64,000 nucleotides of DNA from Ignavibacteriales bacterium (GTDB lineage: Bacteria > Bacteroidota > Ignavibacteria > Ignavibacteriales > Ignavibacteriaceae): the NCBI GenBank assembly GCA_015709675.1, contig CP054182.1:2335448-2399447 (forward strand). The letters run 5' to 3'. This document shows positions 25,813 to 34,018 of the stretch, piece after piece (position 1 is the stretch's first letter; every line of letters starts with the position of its first letter). The notes beneath the pieces were generated by a model, which was not told the DNA's origin, did not search any database, and worked only from the letters and a program-made list of their open reading frames with translations. Position numbers and translations under genes: made by a program.

Positions 25813-26946
25813 TCAGGCAAGGGCCTGGCGTATATCTTCAATCAGATCTTCAGCATCTTCAATACCAACAGAAAGCCGTACGAGTTTTTCCGTCAGCCCG
25901 AATTTCTCCCGCTTTTCCTTTGGCACGGAACCGTGAGTCATGCTTACCGGATGGCAAACAAGACTTTCAACTCCGCCGAGACTTTCAGCAAGGGTAAATA
26001 CTTTCAGCTTCTTAAGGAAATCATTCACATCCTCATACTGCTTAAAATTTACTGATACCATTCCTCCGAATCCGCTCATCTGTTGCTTGGCAAGCTGATG
26101 CTGCGGATGGCTCGTTAAGCCGGGATATATAACATCCGCGATTTTTGGATGTGCGAGCAGGTATTCTGCCACTTTTTGAGCGTTTTCATTATGCTGCTTC
26201 ATTCTTACAGCTAATGTCTTGGTTGAGCGAAGCGTGAGCCAGCAGTCAAACGGTGAAGGAACGCCTCCGGCTGCATTCTGGATATATCTCAGGCGTTCGT
26301 GTATTTTTTCATCATTGGTAATGTTAATTCCGCCAATCAGGTCAGAGTGGCCGTTTATATATTTGGTAACAGAATGGGTTACAATATCCGCGCCAAGCGT
26401 GAGGGGGTTCTGGAAATAGGGACTCATAAAAGTATTGTCAACAACCAGCATCAAGCCATGTTCTTTGCAGATTGTGCTTACTGCTTTAATATCAGTCAGA
26501 GAAAGCATGGGATTGGTAGGTGTTTCGATATGTACCATTCTGGTATTCGGGCGAATCTCAGCAAGAATGTTTTCCGGCCTGGTGGTGTCAACCCAGCTAT
26601 AACTAAGGCCGTAATTGCTCATCACCAGTTCAAACAGCCGGTAGGTGCCGCCATAAACATTGTCGGTCACAATAACATGATCTCCGGCTTTAACCAGACT
26701 CATGAGTGCGTGAATTGCGGCAAGTCCGCTTGCGTGTGCAATGCCAAATTTGCCCTTCTCGAGCGCGGCTATATTCTGCTCAAGAGCCGCACGGGTGAAG
26801 TTATGAGTGCGGCCATATTCAAATCCTTTATGTTTGCCCAGTTCTTCCTGTGCGTATGTGGAAGTAAGATAGAGGGGAGTAATGACTGCTCCGGTTACTT
26901 CATCCGGTTTTTGTCCTGCGTGAATCGCGTCTGTTGCGAAACCCAT
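25813..26946 (-). CDS. Cystathionine gamma-synthase / gamma-lyase family PLP enzyme
   Basis: 377 aa, preceded on its strand by AAAAGGA at good spacing. It has the Cys/Met-metabolism PLP fold: 'FEYGRTHNFTR', 'DNVYGGTYRLFE', 'ETPTNPMLSL', the Schiff-base Lys in 'HSVTKYINGHSDLIGG', and 'LAESLGGVESLVCHP'. The family includes cystathionine gamma-synthase (MetB) and gamma-lyase; sequence alone does not separate them. It follows the cystathionine beta-synthase gene after only 10 bases, so gamma-lyase, completing homocysteine-to-cysteine conversion, is the more likely role. Confidence 0.9.
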   Translation of the reverse strand: MGFATDAIHAGQKPDEVTGAVITPLYLTSTYAQEELGKHKGFEYGRTHNFTRAALEQNIAALEKGKFGIAHASGLAAIHALMSLVKAGDHVIVTDNVYGGTYRLFELVMSNYGLSYSWVDTTRPENILAEIRPNTRMVHIETPTNPMLSLTDIKAVSTICKEHGLMLVVDNTFMSPYFQNPLTLGADIVTHSVTKYINGHSDLIGGINITNDEKIHERLRYIQNAAGGVPSPFDCWLTLRSTKTLAVRMKQHNENAQKVAEYLLAHPKIADVIYPGLTSHPQHQLAKQQMSGFGGMVSVNFKQYEDVNDFLKKLKVFTLAESLGGVESLVCHPVSMTHGSVPKEKREKFGLTEKLVRLSVGIEDAEDLIEDIRQALA

Positions 26947-26956
26947 ATATATCCTT

Positions 26957-28327
26957 TTAAGCTATTGATTCTGAAAATTCTAAAATATCATAACGGGTAA
27001 TAATATCAATTATTCTTCCGTATTCAGTCACCAGAACCGCGGGTGAGGTGGTAAGATGATGTTTTAAGGCCTGCAAATCTGACTTTTCATCAATGGTTGG
27101 AAATCCCGGGTCCATAATATCCTCAACATAGCTCTCAAGCAGTTTCGGATTTTCCAGAAGACTTGACATAACTTTTGCTTCTCTGAGACTTCCTACTGAT
27201 TCTCCAAAGTCCATAACAGGAAGCTGGGAAAATCCGGTCGCATCCATTTTTTCAACTGCGGTTTTAACTTTATCCTTGCAGTGAACGAACACCATTTCCT
27301 GCGGCTTGAGCATTTTTTTGCTGTAATATATATCACGGACAGTTTTTGAATGATGTTTCAGCATCCGTTTCTGGCGGAGCCACTCTTCACTGTGCATCTT
27401 GGTAAGGTAGCGTTCTCCGGTATCGCAGACGATAAAAACAATAATATCATCCTTGCTGCCATCCTTTGCTACTTCAAGCGCTGCATGCAGAATGGTCCCG
27501 GTGCTGCCTCCGCAAAAGATACCCTCTTCTTTGGACATCCTTCTTGCCAGATCGAATGATTCAATATCAGGCACAGGAATCACACGGTCTATATACTCAA
27601 AATGAATATTTGACGGAATGCAATCCTGGCCAATTCCTTCAACAAGATAGGGAATTCCTTCTGACATTTTCCCGGTCTCCTTAAAGGTCTTAAGAATACT
27701 TCCCTGAGGATCTGCTCCTATTATCTGTATATTCGCGTTTTTCTCTTTGAGGAATTTACCCGTACCGCTGATCGTGCCGCCGGTTCCCATTCCTGCAACA
27801 AAATGAGTAATTCTTCCCTCTGTCTGTTCCCAGATTTCGGGTCCGGTTGTGCGGTAGTGGGCCAGAGGATTTCCGGGATTGGAGTATTGATACATGAAGA
27901 GTGCGTTCGGAGTTTCGCTTGCAATTTTCCGCGCAACATTAATATAATAGTCAGGGCTGTCATGCTTCACGGAATTCGGGCAGACAATTACTTCTGAGCC
28001 AAGAGCGCGGAGGTAATTAATTTTTTCGGCACTTACTTTATCGGTAACTACAAAAACGGATTTATACCCCTTCACCGAAGCGGCAAGAGCCAGTCCTATT
28101 CCGGTATTTCCGCTTGTTGCCTCAACCAGGGTTCCGCCCGGTTTAATCTGGCCTGCTTCTTCAGCCAGGGTCAGCATGGAAATTCCGATGCGGTCTTTTA
28201 CGCTTCCGCCCGGGTTGGTTGACTCTAACTTGGCAAAAATCTGCGGTTTCAGACCCTTATTAATCTTATTCAGCCGCACAAGGGGAGTATTCCCGATCGC
28301 CTCAAGGATGTTTTTCTTAAAATTCAT
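26957..28327 (-). CDS. cbs: Cystathionine beta-synthase with C-terminal CBS domain pair
   Basis: 456 aa. The PLP fold type II catalytic part (residues 1 to about 320) has the Lys in 'NPGGSVKDRIG', the 'EATSGNTGIGLA' loop, and 'GMGTGGTISGTGK'. Two CBS domains follow (about 335-395 and 400-456), a typical regulatory module of beta-synthases that plain CysK lacks. The reaction is serine (or O-acetylserine) plus homocysteine to cystathionine. First gene of a three-gene - strand operon; AAAAAGG ribosome site. The hairpin repeat array starts about 200 bases upstream of its start codon. Confidence 0.92.
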   Translation of the reverse strand: MNFKKNILEAIGNTPLVRLNKINKGLKPQIFAKLESTNPGGSVKDRIGISMLTLAEEAGQIKPGGTLVEATSGNTGIGLALAASVKGYKSVFVVTDKVSAEKINYLRALGSEVIVCPNSVKHDSPDYYINVARKIASETPNALFMYQYSNPGNPLAHYRTTGPEIWEQTEGRITHFVAGMGTGGTISGTGKFLKEKNANIQIIGADPQGSILKTFKETGKMSEGIPYLVEGIGQDCIPSNIHFEYIDRVIPVPDIESFDLARRMSKEEGIFCGGSTGTILHAALEVAKDGSKDDIIVFIVCDTGERYLTKMHSEEWLRQKRMLKHHSKTVRDIYYSKKMLKPQEMVFVHCKDKVKTAVEKMDATGFSQLPVMDFGESVGSLREAKVMSSLLENPKLLESYVEDIMDPGFPTIDEKSDLQALKHHLTTSPAVLVTEYGRIIDIITRYDILEFSESIA

Positions 28328-28526
28328 TGATTAATACCTTTTTACACACGAAATAGATGATAAAATTACGAAAAATCGTTTAAGTTGAAGCATTGAAATT
28401 TCTGAATACATATCAGATCAGATTGGGGATGACTTCCAAAACAGATGTAGAATTACCATTCCTCATACCAAATATGCATTCCTGCCGCCATCGTCTGAAG
28501 GATTCAGCTGATGTATTCTTACTAAA
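28328..28526. other. Leader/promoter region of the cbs operon
   Basis: AT-rich near the cbs start, then mixed composition toward the repeats. It contains a small inverted repeat ACGA-aaaa-TCGT (28366-28377). No gene and no convincing promoter box could be fixed; on the - strand TAATTTTA is one mismatch from TAnnTTTG. Confidence 0.3.
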
Positions 28527-28970
28527 GGTCACCCGCGATGCGGGTTTCAGATTATGTTTTTTATTGCATTGTTATTAACAGGTCACCGCTACGCGGTTCA
28601 CACCAAGAACAATTTTCCTTTAACGGTCACCCGCGATGAGGGTTTAGATTATATCTCTCATGGTAGTTTTATTAACAGGTCACCGCTAACGCGGTTCACA
28701 CCAAGAACAATTTTCTTTTAAAGGTCACCCGCGATGCGGGTTTCAGATTATGTTTCTCATGGTAGTTTTATATATAGGTCACCGCTAACGCGGTTCACAT
28801 TGATTTTTCTACCAATATATAAATCCTTTGGATTCTGAATGATGCAATCGTTGAGACACGCCGCGGCCTTTCTCTGCAAACTTTTATTCAATAACAAACC
28901 TGTTACCTCTGCGCGGTTCACACCGTGAACAATTTTCTACTCACAGGTCACCGCTCTGCGGTTCAATTGT
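28527..28970. repeat. 98-bp tandem hairpin repeats (three full copies plus a decayed one)
   Basis: Units start at 28527, 28625 and 28723, exactly 98 bases apart. Each has two hairpin parts: GGTCACCCGCGATGCGGG (stem CCCGC/GCGGG, loop GAT) and, 53-54 bases later (28581, 28678, 28777), GGTCACCGCTAACGCGG (stem ACCGC/GCGGT), followed by TTCACACCAAGAACAATTTTC. A degraded fourth copy is seen near 28912-28960 (GCGGTTCACACC..GAACAATTTTC and GGTCACCGCTCTGCGG). The second unit has GATGAGGG instead of GATGCGGG. They look like REP/BIME-type intergenic repeats between fmt and cbs. The remaining DNA (28800-28910) holds the AATCC-ttt-GGATT hairpin. Confidence 0.85.
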
Positions 28971-28990
28971 CCTGAATATTCAGATCAGCT

Positions 28991-29890
28991 TTAGATTCTC
29001 AGTCCTCTGATATAATCCTCCGCGCTCATCCGGCGTTTTCCTTCCGGCTGAATCTCAAGAAGCAGTAGGGCATTGCTGCCGCAGCCAATTGTCCAGCCGG
29101 ATTTGAGAATCTCTGACTCGCCGGGCTTCAGATCGGATCGGTCCACAATTCCTGAAGTATATATTTTTATCTGTTTACCGTTATATTCAAAAAAAGCGCC
29201 CGGGGCAGGGGAGAGTCCTCTAATAAGGTTGTGTATCTCTTCCGCGCTCCTGGTAAAATCAATCCTGCAAATTTCTTTGGTGATCTTCGGAGCCGGAGTC
29301 GCAAGTTCATCATTCTGCGGAAGCAGGGTGAAACTGCCTGACTGAATCATATTAATGGTTTCGCATATTGCTTCAGTACCGAGCATCATAAGGCGGTCGT
29401 GCAGCGTGCCGAAATTATCTTCCGGCAAAATCTCCGTTTCCTTGCGGATATATACTTTGCCGGTATCAACTTTTGGTTCAATCTCGAAAGTGGTAACACC
29501 GGTTTTAGTATATCCGTTAATAAGCGCCCACTGAATAGGGGCCGCACCGCGGAGAGCCGGAAGCAGTGAACCGTGAAGATTAAATATACTTTTTACCGGA
29601 AGGGAAAGTATTTCTTTCGGGAGAATCCTGAAAGCAACCACAACAAATATATCCGGCTGGTAAGTGAGCAATTCCTTTATAAAATCAGGGTCTTTCAGTG
29701 ATTCCGGCTGAAGAACGGGGATATTATAGTTAAGTCCAGTCTGCTTGACATCAGAAAATGAGACTTTCAGCCCGCGCCCTTTTTCTTTATCGGGAGTAGT
29801 TACCGCAGCGACTACATTATATCCCCTCAGGACTAATTCGTTAAGTGAATGTGCTGCAAAGCGGGGAGTTCCCCAGAAAACAATTCTCAT
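28991..29890 (-). CDS. fmt: Methionyl-tRNA formyltransferase
   Basis: 299 aa from ATG 29890 (MRIVFWGTPRFAAHSL, the usual N-terminus); an in-frame TTG at 29908 would add six residues. Contains 'GRGLKV', the formyl-folate site 'NLHGSLLPALRGAAPIQWAL' (core HGSLLP), 'TGVTTFEIEPKVDTG', and the C-terminal OB-like domain. It formylates initiator Met-tRNA. Start lies 22 bases after the def stop, so the two form the common def-fmt pair. Confidence 0.95.
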   Translation of the reverse strand: MRIVFWGTPRFAAHSLNELVLRGYNVVAAVTTPDKEKGRGLKVSFSDVKQTGLNYNIPVLQPESLKDPDFIKELLTYQPDIFVVVAFRILPKEILSLPVKSIFNLHGSLLPALRGAAPIQWALINGYTKTGVTTFEIEPKVDTGKVYIRKETEILPEDNFGTLHDRLMMLGTEAICETINMIQSGSFTLLPQNDELATPAPKITKEICRIDFTRSAEEIHNLIRGLSPAPGAFFEYNGKQIKIYTSGIVDRSDLKPGESEILKSGWTIGCGSNALLLLEIQPEGKRRMSAEDYIRGLRI

Positions 29891-29912
29891 TCGGGCTGAT
29901 ATATCCAAAATG

Positions 29913-30461
29913 TTAATCTGTATCGGTGACGGGATAATCGCAGTCGAAGTCCCGTTTTTTAATCCGTGTAAGCTGCTTTTTCAGAATCTTTTGTGATTCT
30001 TCGTCAAGCAGATCGGTGAAAAAGACCCCCTGCAGGTGATCATATTCATGCTGAAGAACCCGTGCAAGAAAACTCTCATCGGTAATTTCGCACTGCTCCA
30101 GTTTTTCATTCTGATAGATTAGCTTTATTCCTTTGGGGCGCATAACGGAATTTTTTATTCCCGGAATGCTCAGGCAGCCCTCATCCATCTTCACAATTTC
30201 TTCGGACTTTTCCGTGATTTTAGGATTAATGCAGGCAAACGGCTTTATATGTTCAAGCCCTTCTACTTCTGATACATCAATTACGAAGATTGCTTTATTG
30301 CTCCCGACCTGATTAGCCGCAAGCCCTACTCCGCTGGCGTTATCCATCGTGTCGAACATATCTTTAATCAGTTTCTTTGTTTCGGCGTCCATTTTTTCAA
30401 CCTTCTGGGCTTTTTTCCGGAGGATTGCATCGCCGTAAATCGTAATTGGTAAAATTGCCAT
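29913..30461 (-). CDS. def: Peptide deformylase
   Basis: 182 aa. All three metal/active-site motifs are present: GVGLAANQVG, EGCLSIPG and QHEYDHLQG, where Cys and two His bind the metal. It removes the N-formyl group from new proteins. First gene of the def-fmt pair, divergent from the TIGR02757 gene with 76 bases between. On the - strand TATTTTTG (30519 to 30512) exactly matches the TAnnTTTG element and may drive it. Confidence 0.95.
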   Translation of the reverse strand: MAILPITIYGDAILRKKAQKVEKMDAETKKLIKDMFDTMDNASGVGLAANQVGSNKAIFVIDVSEVEGLEHIKPFACINPKITEKSEEIVKMDEGCLSIPGIKNSVMRPKGIKLIYQNEKLEQCEITDESFLARVLQHEYDHLQGVFFTDLLDEESQKILKKQLTRIKKRDFDCDYPVTDTD

Positions 30462-30511
30462 TCTTATCGCGGGACTTTGGTCTTCTTTAGTAATTTGTGA
30501 ATTTCAAATTC

Positions 30512-30519
30512 CAAAAATA
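30512..30519 (-). promoter_or_regulatory. TAnnTTTG -7 element for def-fmt
   Basis: TATTTTTG on the - strand, 51 bases upstream of the def start codon. No clear -33 TTTG partner could be found at the usual distance, so the call is tentative. Confidence 0.35.
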
Positions 30520-30537
30520 ACCTAAATTCTGCATCAT

Positions 30538-31365
30538 TTGAAGCGAAATAAGAGCGACATAACCCTCCTGCACACGGAACTGAGAAGCAGTGACCTGAAG
30601 GAGAAGCTGGAATACCATTATCGTCTTTATGACCGGTCCAACATTGCCCCTGATCCGCTTCAGTACCCTCACCGCTATTCTGCCCCCGCAGATATCGAAC
30701 TGATTGCGTTTCTGGCTTCAGTTTATGCCTTCGGAAATGTTAAGCAAATCTCAGCGGTAATGGATAAAATGCTGAAAAAGCTTGGCTCCGCTCCGGCGGA
30801 GAATCTTAGGACTATGTCAGAACTAAGTGTTTTGAACGAATTTTCAGGTATTGTCCACCGGTTTTATTCGGGTGATGATACTGCCCGCCTGATGCTGGTT
30901 TTACGGAGTATTTTGCACCATCACGGTAGCATTGCGGGTTTGGTGAAAAGTTTACTCCCCCAGGGTCAGACTCCCGTGCCGGGGTCGGTCATATCCCTGT
31001 TTCATCATTTCTTCGTTACCGAACTCCTAACATCAGGAGCGGTCACCAACGGGTTACGGTTCATGATACCCAAACCTTCCTCAGGAAGTTCCTGCAAGCG
31101 CTTCAACCTCTTCCTTCGCTGGATGGTCAGGAGGGATGAGCTCGATTTCGGGCTATGGGATTTCATCTCTCCTTCTGACCTGATCATCCCTGTGGATACC
31201 CATATTGCTCAGATTGCCCGAAAACTTGGTCTTACCAGCCGGAAGCAAGGGGACTGGAAAATGGCGGAAGAGATTACTGCGCGGCTGAGGGAATTTGATC
31301 CGGCTGATCCGGTGAAGTATGATTTTTCTCTTTGTCATATAGGCATTAGAGGCCTGGAGTTTTAG
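30538..31365 (+). CDS. TIGR02757 (DUF2400) family protein
   Basis: 275 aa, TTG start. The family pattern is clear: 'DPLQYPHRY', 'ADIELIAFLASVYAFGNVKQI', 'RRDELDFGLWDF', 'LIIPVDTHIAQIARKLGLTSRK', and C-terminal 'PVKYDFSLCHIGI'. The helical fold with a 'VDTH' motif resembles helix-hairpin-helix DNA glycosylases, but no activity is established. The first ~18 residues go beyond the normal family start, so a later start is possible. It is found in Bacteroidota and relatives as a single conserved gene. Confidence 0.88.
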   Translation: MKRNKSDITLLHTELRSSDLKEKLEYHYRLYDRSNIAPDPLQYPHRYSAPADIELIAFLASVYAFGNVKQISAVMDKMLKKLGSAPAENLRTMSELSVLNEFSGIVHRFYSGDDTARLMLVLRSILHHHGSIAGLVKSLLPQGQTPVPGSVISLFHHFFVTELLTSGAVTNGLRFMIPKPSSGSSCKRFNLFLRWMVRRDELDFGLWDFISPSDLIIPVDTHIAQIARKLGLTSRKQGDWKMAEEITARLREFDPADPVKYDFSLCHIGIRGLEF

Positions 31366-31547
31366 TCTCTCCTTGTTTCTGCCGGTGCTAAAAACAGATT
31401 TAGAACCGGAGACTGAATTGCACAGGGAACCACTATTTCGTAAATATTCTTTTCAGGAAGAGAGTGGTTTAATATATTTCAGGGTCTTAATAATAGAATT
31501 AATTTCTATAATCCTAACACAAACATCAATTTATAGAGGAGAACTCT

Positions 31548-33593
31548 ATGTCAGAAAACAAACCATTTGTGCCATTTGTCTCCCCGGACAGTAATATGGC
31601 CGAATTTACCATCCGCGCATTGGTTATTGGTCTGGTGATGTCGGTTGTCCTGGGTGCAGCAAATGCATACCTTGGACTGAAGGCAGGCATGACCATAGCC
31701 GCTACTTACCCCGCTGCGGTTATCGGTATGGCAATTCTCAGAGTCATGAAAGGCTCAATTCTCGAAGAAAATTTTGCCCGAACTGTTGGTTCCATTGGTG
31801 AATCAGTGGCTGCAGGTGCAATATTTACCATCCCTGCATTCCTGATAGCAGGCGTATGGACTGAATTTTACTCATTTACTCACTATCTCGAAGCATCCGC
31901 CATTATGTTTATCGGCGGTGTTGTGGGTATTATGTTCGTAACCATTCTCAGAAGAGTAATGGTCGAAGATAAAGAACTGCCATTCCCCGAATCTGTTGCA
32001 GCATCCGAGATTCATAAAGCTGGTCAGAGCGGTCAGTCCGGAGCAAAATTCCTGTTTTACGCAATGGCAATGGGCGCAACCATTCAGATTCTGAAGCAGA
32101 TGCAGTTCTTTGCCGCTTCATGGGAAAAGTTTATTGCATTCGCTAATCAGAAAATCATGATTGGTAAATCAGCATCAGTTGAAGCCAGCGGAGGTGCTCT
32201 CATCAGCACGCCGGGCGTCAGCCCTGCATATATGGGCGTCGGGTATATCATTGGCCCGAATCTTGCCGCACTCAACTTCACCGGAGGTCTTCTGGCATGG
32301 GGTTTATTTGTTCCGCTTCTTTTATACTTCCTGGGTCCTCAGCTTATTGCCTCTCTTCAGGCGAACGGAGTAACTGAAGTTACTGATGAAACCTGGGTAG
32401 GACTGGCAACACAGGTCTGGAGAAATATTGTCCGTCCTGTTGCAATCGGCGGTATGCTTATGAGTGCCGCATATACACTCTTCAGAATGAGAAACAGTCT
32501 CGGTGCCGGTCTCAGCCGTGCTATCGGTGATGTTAAAAAAGCAGCTACAGGAAGCCATGAAGGGGAAGTAAGAACCGAAAAAGATATGAACTTTAAGTGG
32601 GTCTTCATCGGTCTTGCACTTTCTACAGTAGCAATATTCCTTATTTACAACTATTTCTCAGGTGATGTTACTGCCGCGGTAGTAGCAACCGCCGTGATGC
32701 TTGTAGCAGGATTCTTCTTTGCGGCAGTATCAGGGTATCTGGTTGGTCTTATCGGATCAAGCAATAATCCTATTTCAGGACTTACCATTTCCACCCTTAT
32801 CATTGCAGCGCTTCTTATGGTTGCTCTCGGTGTGAAGGGAATGGAGGGCATTGCAGCAGTGCTTGGTGTTGCTGCCGTTATTTGCGTTGCAGCAGCAGTT
32901 GCTGGTGAAATGCTTCAGGATCTTAAAGTAGGACACATCCTCGGCGGTACACCGTGGAAGATGCAGGTTGGCGATCTCTTTGGTGTGCTCCTCTCATCCG
33001 CTGTTATGTTCTTCCCTCTGATGGTTCTTCACGAAGGTGATATCATTGCTCAGGGCAAAGGATTTATCCCCGGTGAAACAGGACTTGGCGGAGCAAACTA
33101 TTCAGCACCTCAGGCAAGTCTGATGGCAATTCTTGCTAAAGGAATTGTCGGCGGTGATATGGCCTGGCCGCTTATCATAGTCGGTGTGCTTATGGCAATT
33201 GGTTTTATCCTGGTTAAGGTAAAGAGCCCGATGCTTGTCTGCGTTGGTATGTATCTGCCGCTTGAAACCTCATTTGCAATTTTTATCGGCGGTCTTATTA
33301 AAGGTATGCTTGATAAACTCTCTGCAAAGAGAAAACATAACGAAGCACAGAAAGCAAGGGTCGAAAATACCGGTGTCTTGCTTGCTTCCGGCTTAATCGC
33401 GGGAGAAGCCCTTGTCGGACTTCTGTTTGCATTCCTTGCAGTTGTTGAGATGCAGACACCCAAGATTTTCGATCATCCTTCATTCCTTGTCAGTCTGCTC
33501 GTATTTGCCGCAGTAGCATTTCTGCTGGTTAAATACCCGCTCGGCAACGCAGGAAAACCGGATGAACCCGCACCTCCTTCAGCAGTAATGTAA
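31548..33593 (+). CDS. OPT family oligopeptide transporter
   Basis: 681 aa with about 15 transmembrane segments. Family signatures: 'YLGLKAGMTIAATYPAAVIGMAIL' (core GLKAGMT), 'NFARTVGSIGESVAAGAIF', 'ELPFPESVAASEIHKAG', 'GSSNNPISGLTIST'. It imports small peptides driven by protons. Start ATG 31548 has AGAGGAGA upstream. The gap before it (31366-31547) is AT-rich and shows no gene. It is followed by a terminator and then by peptide-degradation genes. Confidence 0.93.
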   Translation: MSENKPFVPFVSPDSNMAEFTIRALVIGLVMSVVLGAANAYLGLKAGMTIAATYPAAVIGMAILRVMKGSILEENFARTVGSIGESVAAGAIFTIPAFLIAGVWTEFYSFTHYLEASAIMFIGGVVGIMFVTILRRVMVEDKELPFPESVAASEIHKAGQSGQSGAKFLFYAMAMGATIQILKQMQFFAASWEKFIAFANQKIMIGKSASVEASGGALISTPGVSPAYMGVGYIIGPNLAALNFTGGLLAWGLFVPLLLYFLGPQLIASLQANGVTEVTDETWVGLATQVWRNIVRPVAIGGMLMSAAYTLFRMRNSLGAGLSRAIGDVKKAATGSHEGEVRTEKDMNFKWVFIGLALSTVAIFLIYNYFSGDVTAAVVATAVMLVAGFFFAAVSGYLVGLIGSSNNPISGLTISTLIIAALLMVALGVKGMEGIAAVLGVAAVICVAAAVAGEMLQDLKVGHILGGTPWKMQVGDLFGVLLSSAVMFFPLMVLHEGDIIAQGKGFIPGETGLGGANYSAPQASLMAILAKGIVGGDMAWPLIIVGVLMAIGFILVKVKSPMLVCVGMYLPLETSFAIFIGGLIKGMLDKLSAKRKHNEAQKARVENTGVLLASGLIAGEALVGLLFAFLAVVEMQTPKIFDHPSFLVSLLVFAAVAFLLVKYPLGNAGKPDEPAPPSAVM

Positions 33594-33610
33594 ATTTGAT
33601 TTGATTCACA

Positions 33611-33643
33611 GGGCTGTCCCGATACCGGGATAGCCCTTTTTAT
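33611..33643 (+). terminator. Rho-independent terminator
   Basis: Stem GGGCTGTCCCG / CGGGATAGCCC (one G-U pair), loop ATAC, then TTTTTATT. Ends or attenuates the OPT transcript 10 bases before the PqqD-like gene. Confidence 0.85.
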
Positions 33644-33652
33644 TCAGAGAAT

Positions 33653-34018
33653 ATGGCAAAAAAAGAAAAACCGGTACTTAACTACCTCGAACTAACCCCG
33701 GTATATATTGTGGATTTTATTGATGAGGGGGGTATGGTTACCGTGCTTGAACCAAAATTCAAAAAAGAGTGGCTTAAAAAGCTGCTTAAACCCGTCATGA
33801 AACATGAAAACCTGAAGGTCAGACTGGATGAAATAGGTTCGGCAACCTGGCGGCTTATTAACGGCGAAAGAAAAGTTCAGGATATTGTGAATGAACTGGT
33901 CAGGATATTCGGAGAAAAAATTGATCCGGCTGACCTGAGAACAACCAAATTCCTAACCGGCCTGATGCATCATGATTATATAACATTCAAAGAACTAACA
34001 AAGGAAAGAAAATACTAA
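33653..34018 (+). CDS. PqqD-like (RiPP recognition element) protein, orphan
   Basis: 121 aa. After a charged N-terminus with 'LTPVYIVDFIDEGGMVTVLEPKF' (a beta strand region), residues 60-110 match PqqD: 'VRLDEIGSATWRLINGERKVQDIVNEL' (core LDEIGSATW) and 'TKFLTGLMHHDYITF'. PqqD domains bind leader peptides for a radical-SAM partner in PQQ and RiPP synthesis. No PqqA-like precursor, radical-SAM enzyme or other PQQ gene is in this window. Its stop overlaps the pepD start (TAATG), so it is expressed with a dipeptidase; function unknown. Confidence 0.82.
   Translation: MAKKEKPVLNYLELTPVYIVDFIDEGGMVTVLEPKFKKEWLKKLLKPVMKHENLKVRLDEIGSATWRLINGERKVQDIVNELVRIFGEKIDPADLRTTKFLTGLMHHDYITFKELTKERKY

Noticed and set aside
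26299-27000. 233-codon + strand open frame opposite the cystathionine gamma-synthase gene
   Set aside because: It lies fully antisense to a well-conserved PLP enzyme and has no recognisable motif or ribosome site.
28393-28578. 61-codon frame running into the 98-bp repeats
   Set aside because: It runs into the hairpin array, has no ribosome site and no family resemblance.
28527-28970. Possible CRISPR array
   Set aside because: Whole 98-bp units repeat, including the sequence between hairpins; there are no unique spacers and no cas genes.
31373-31594. 73-codon frame before the OPT transporter
   Set aside because: It overlaps the transporter start in another frame and has no ribosome site; the transporter has a strong AGAGGAGA site.
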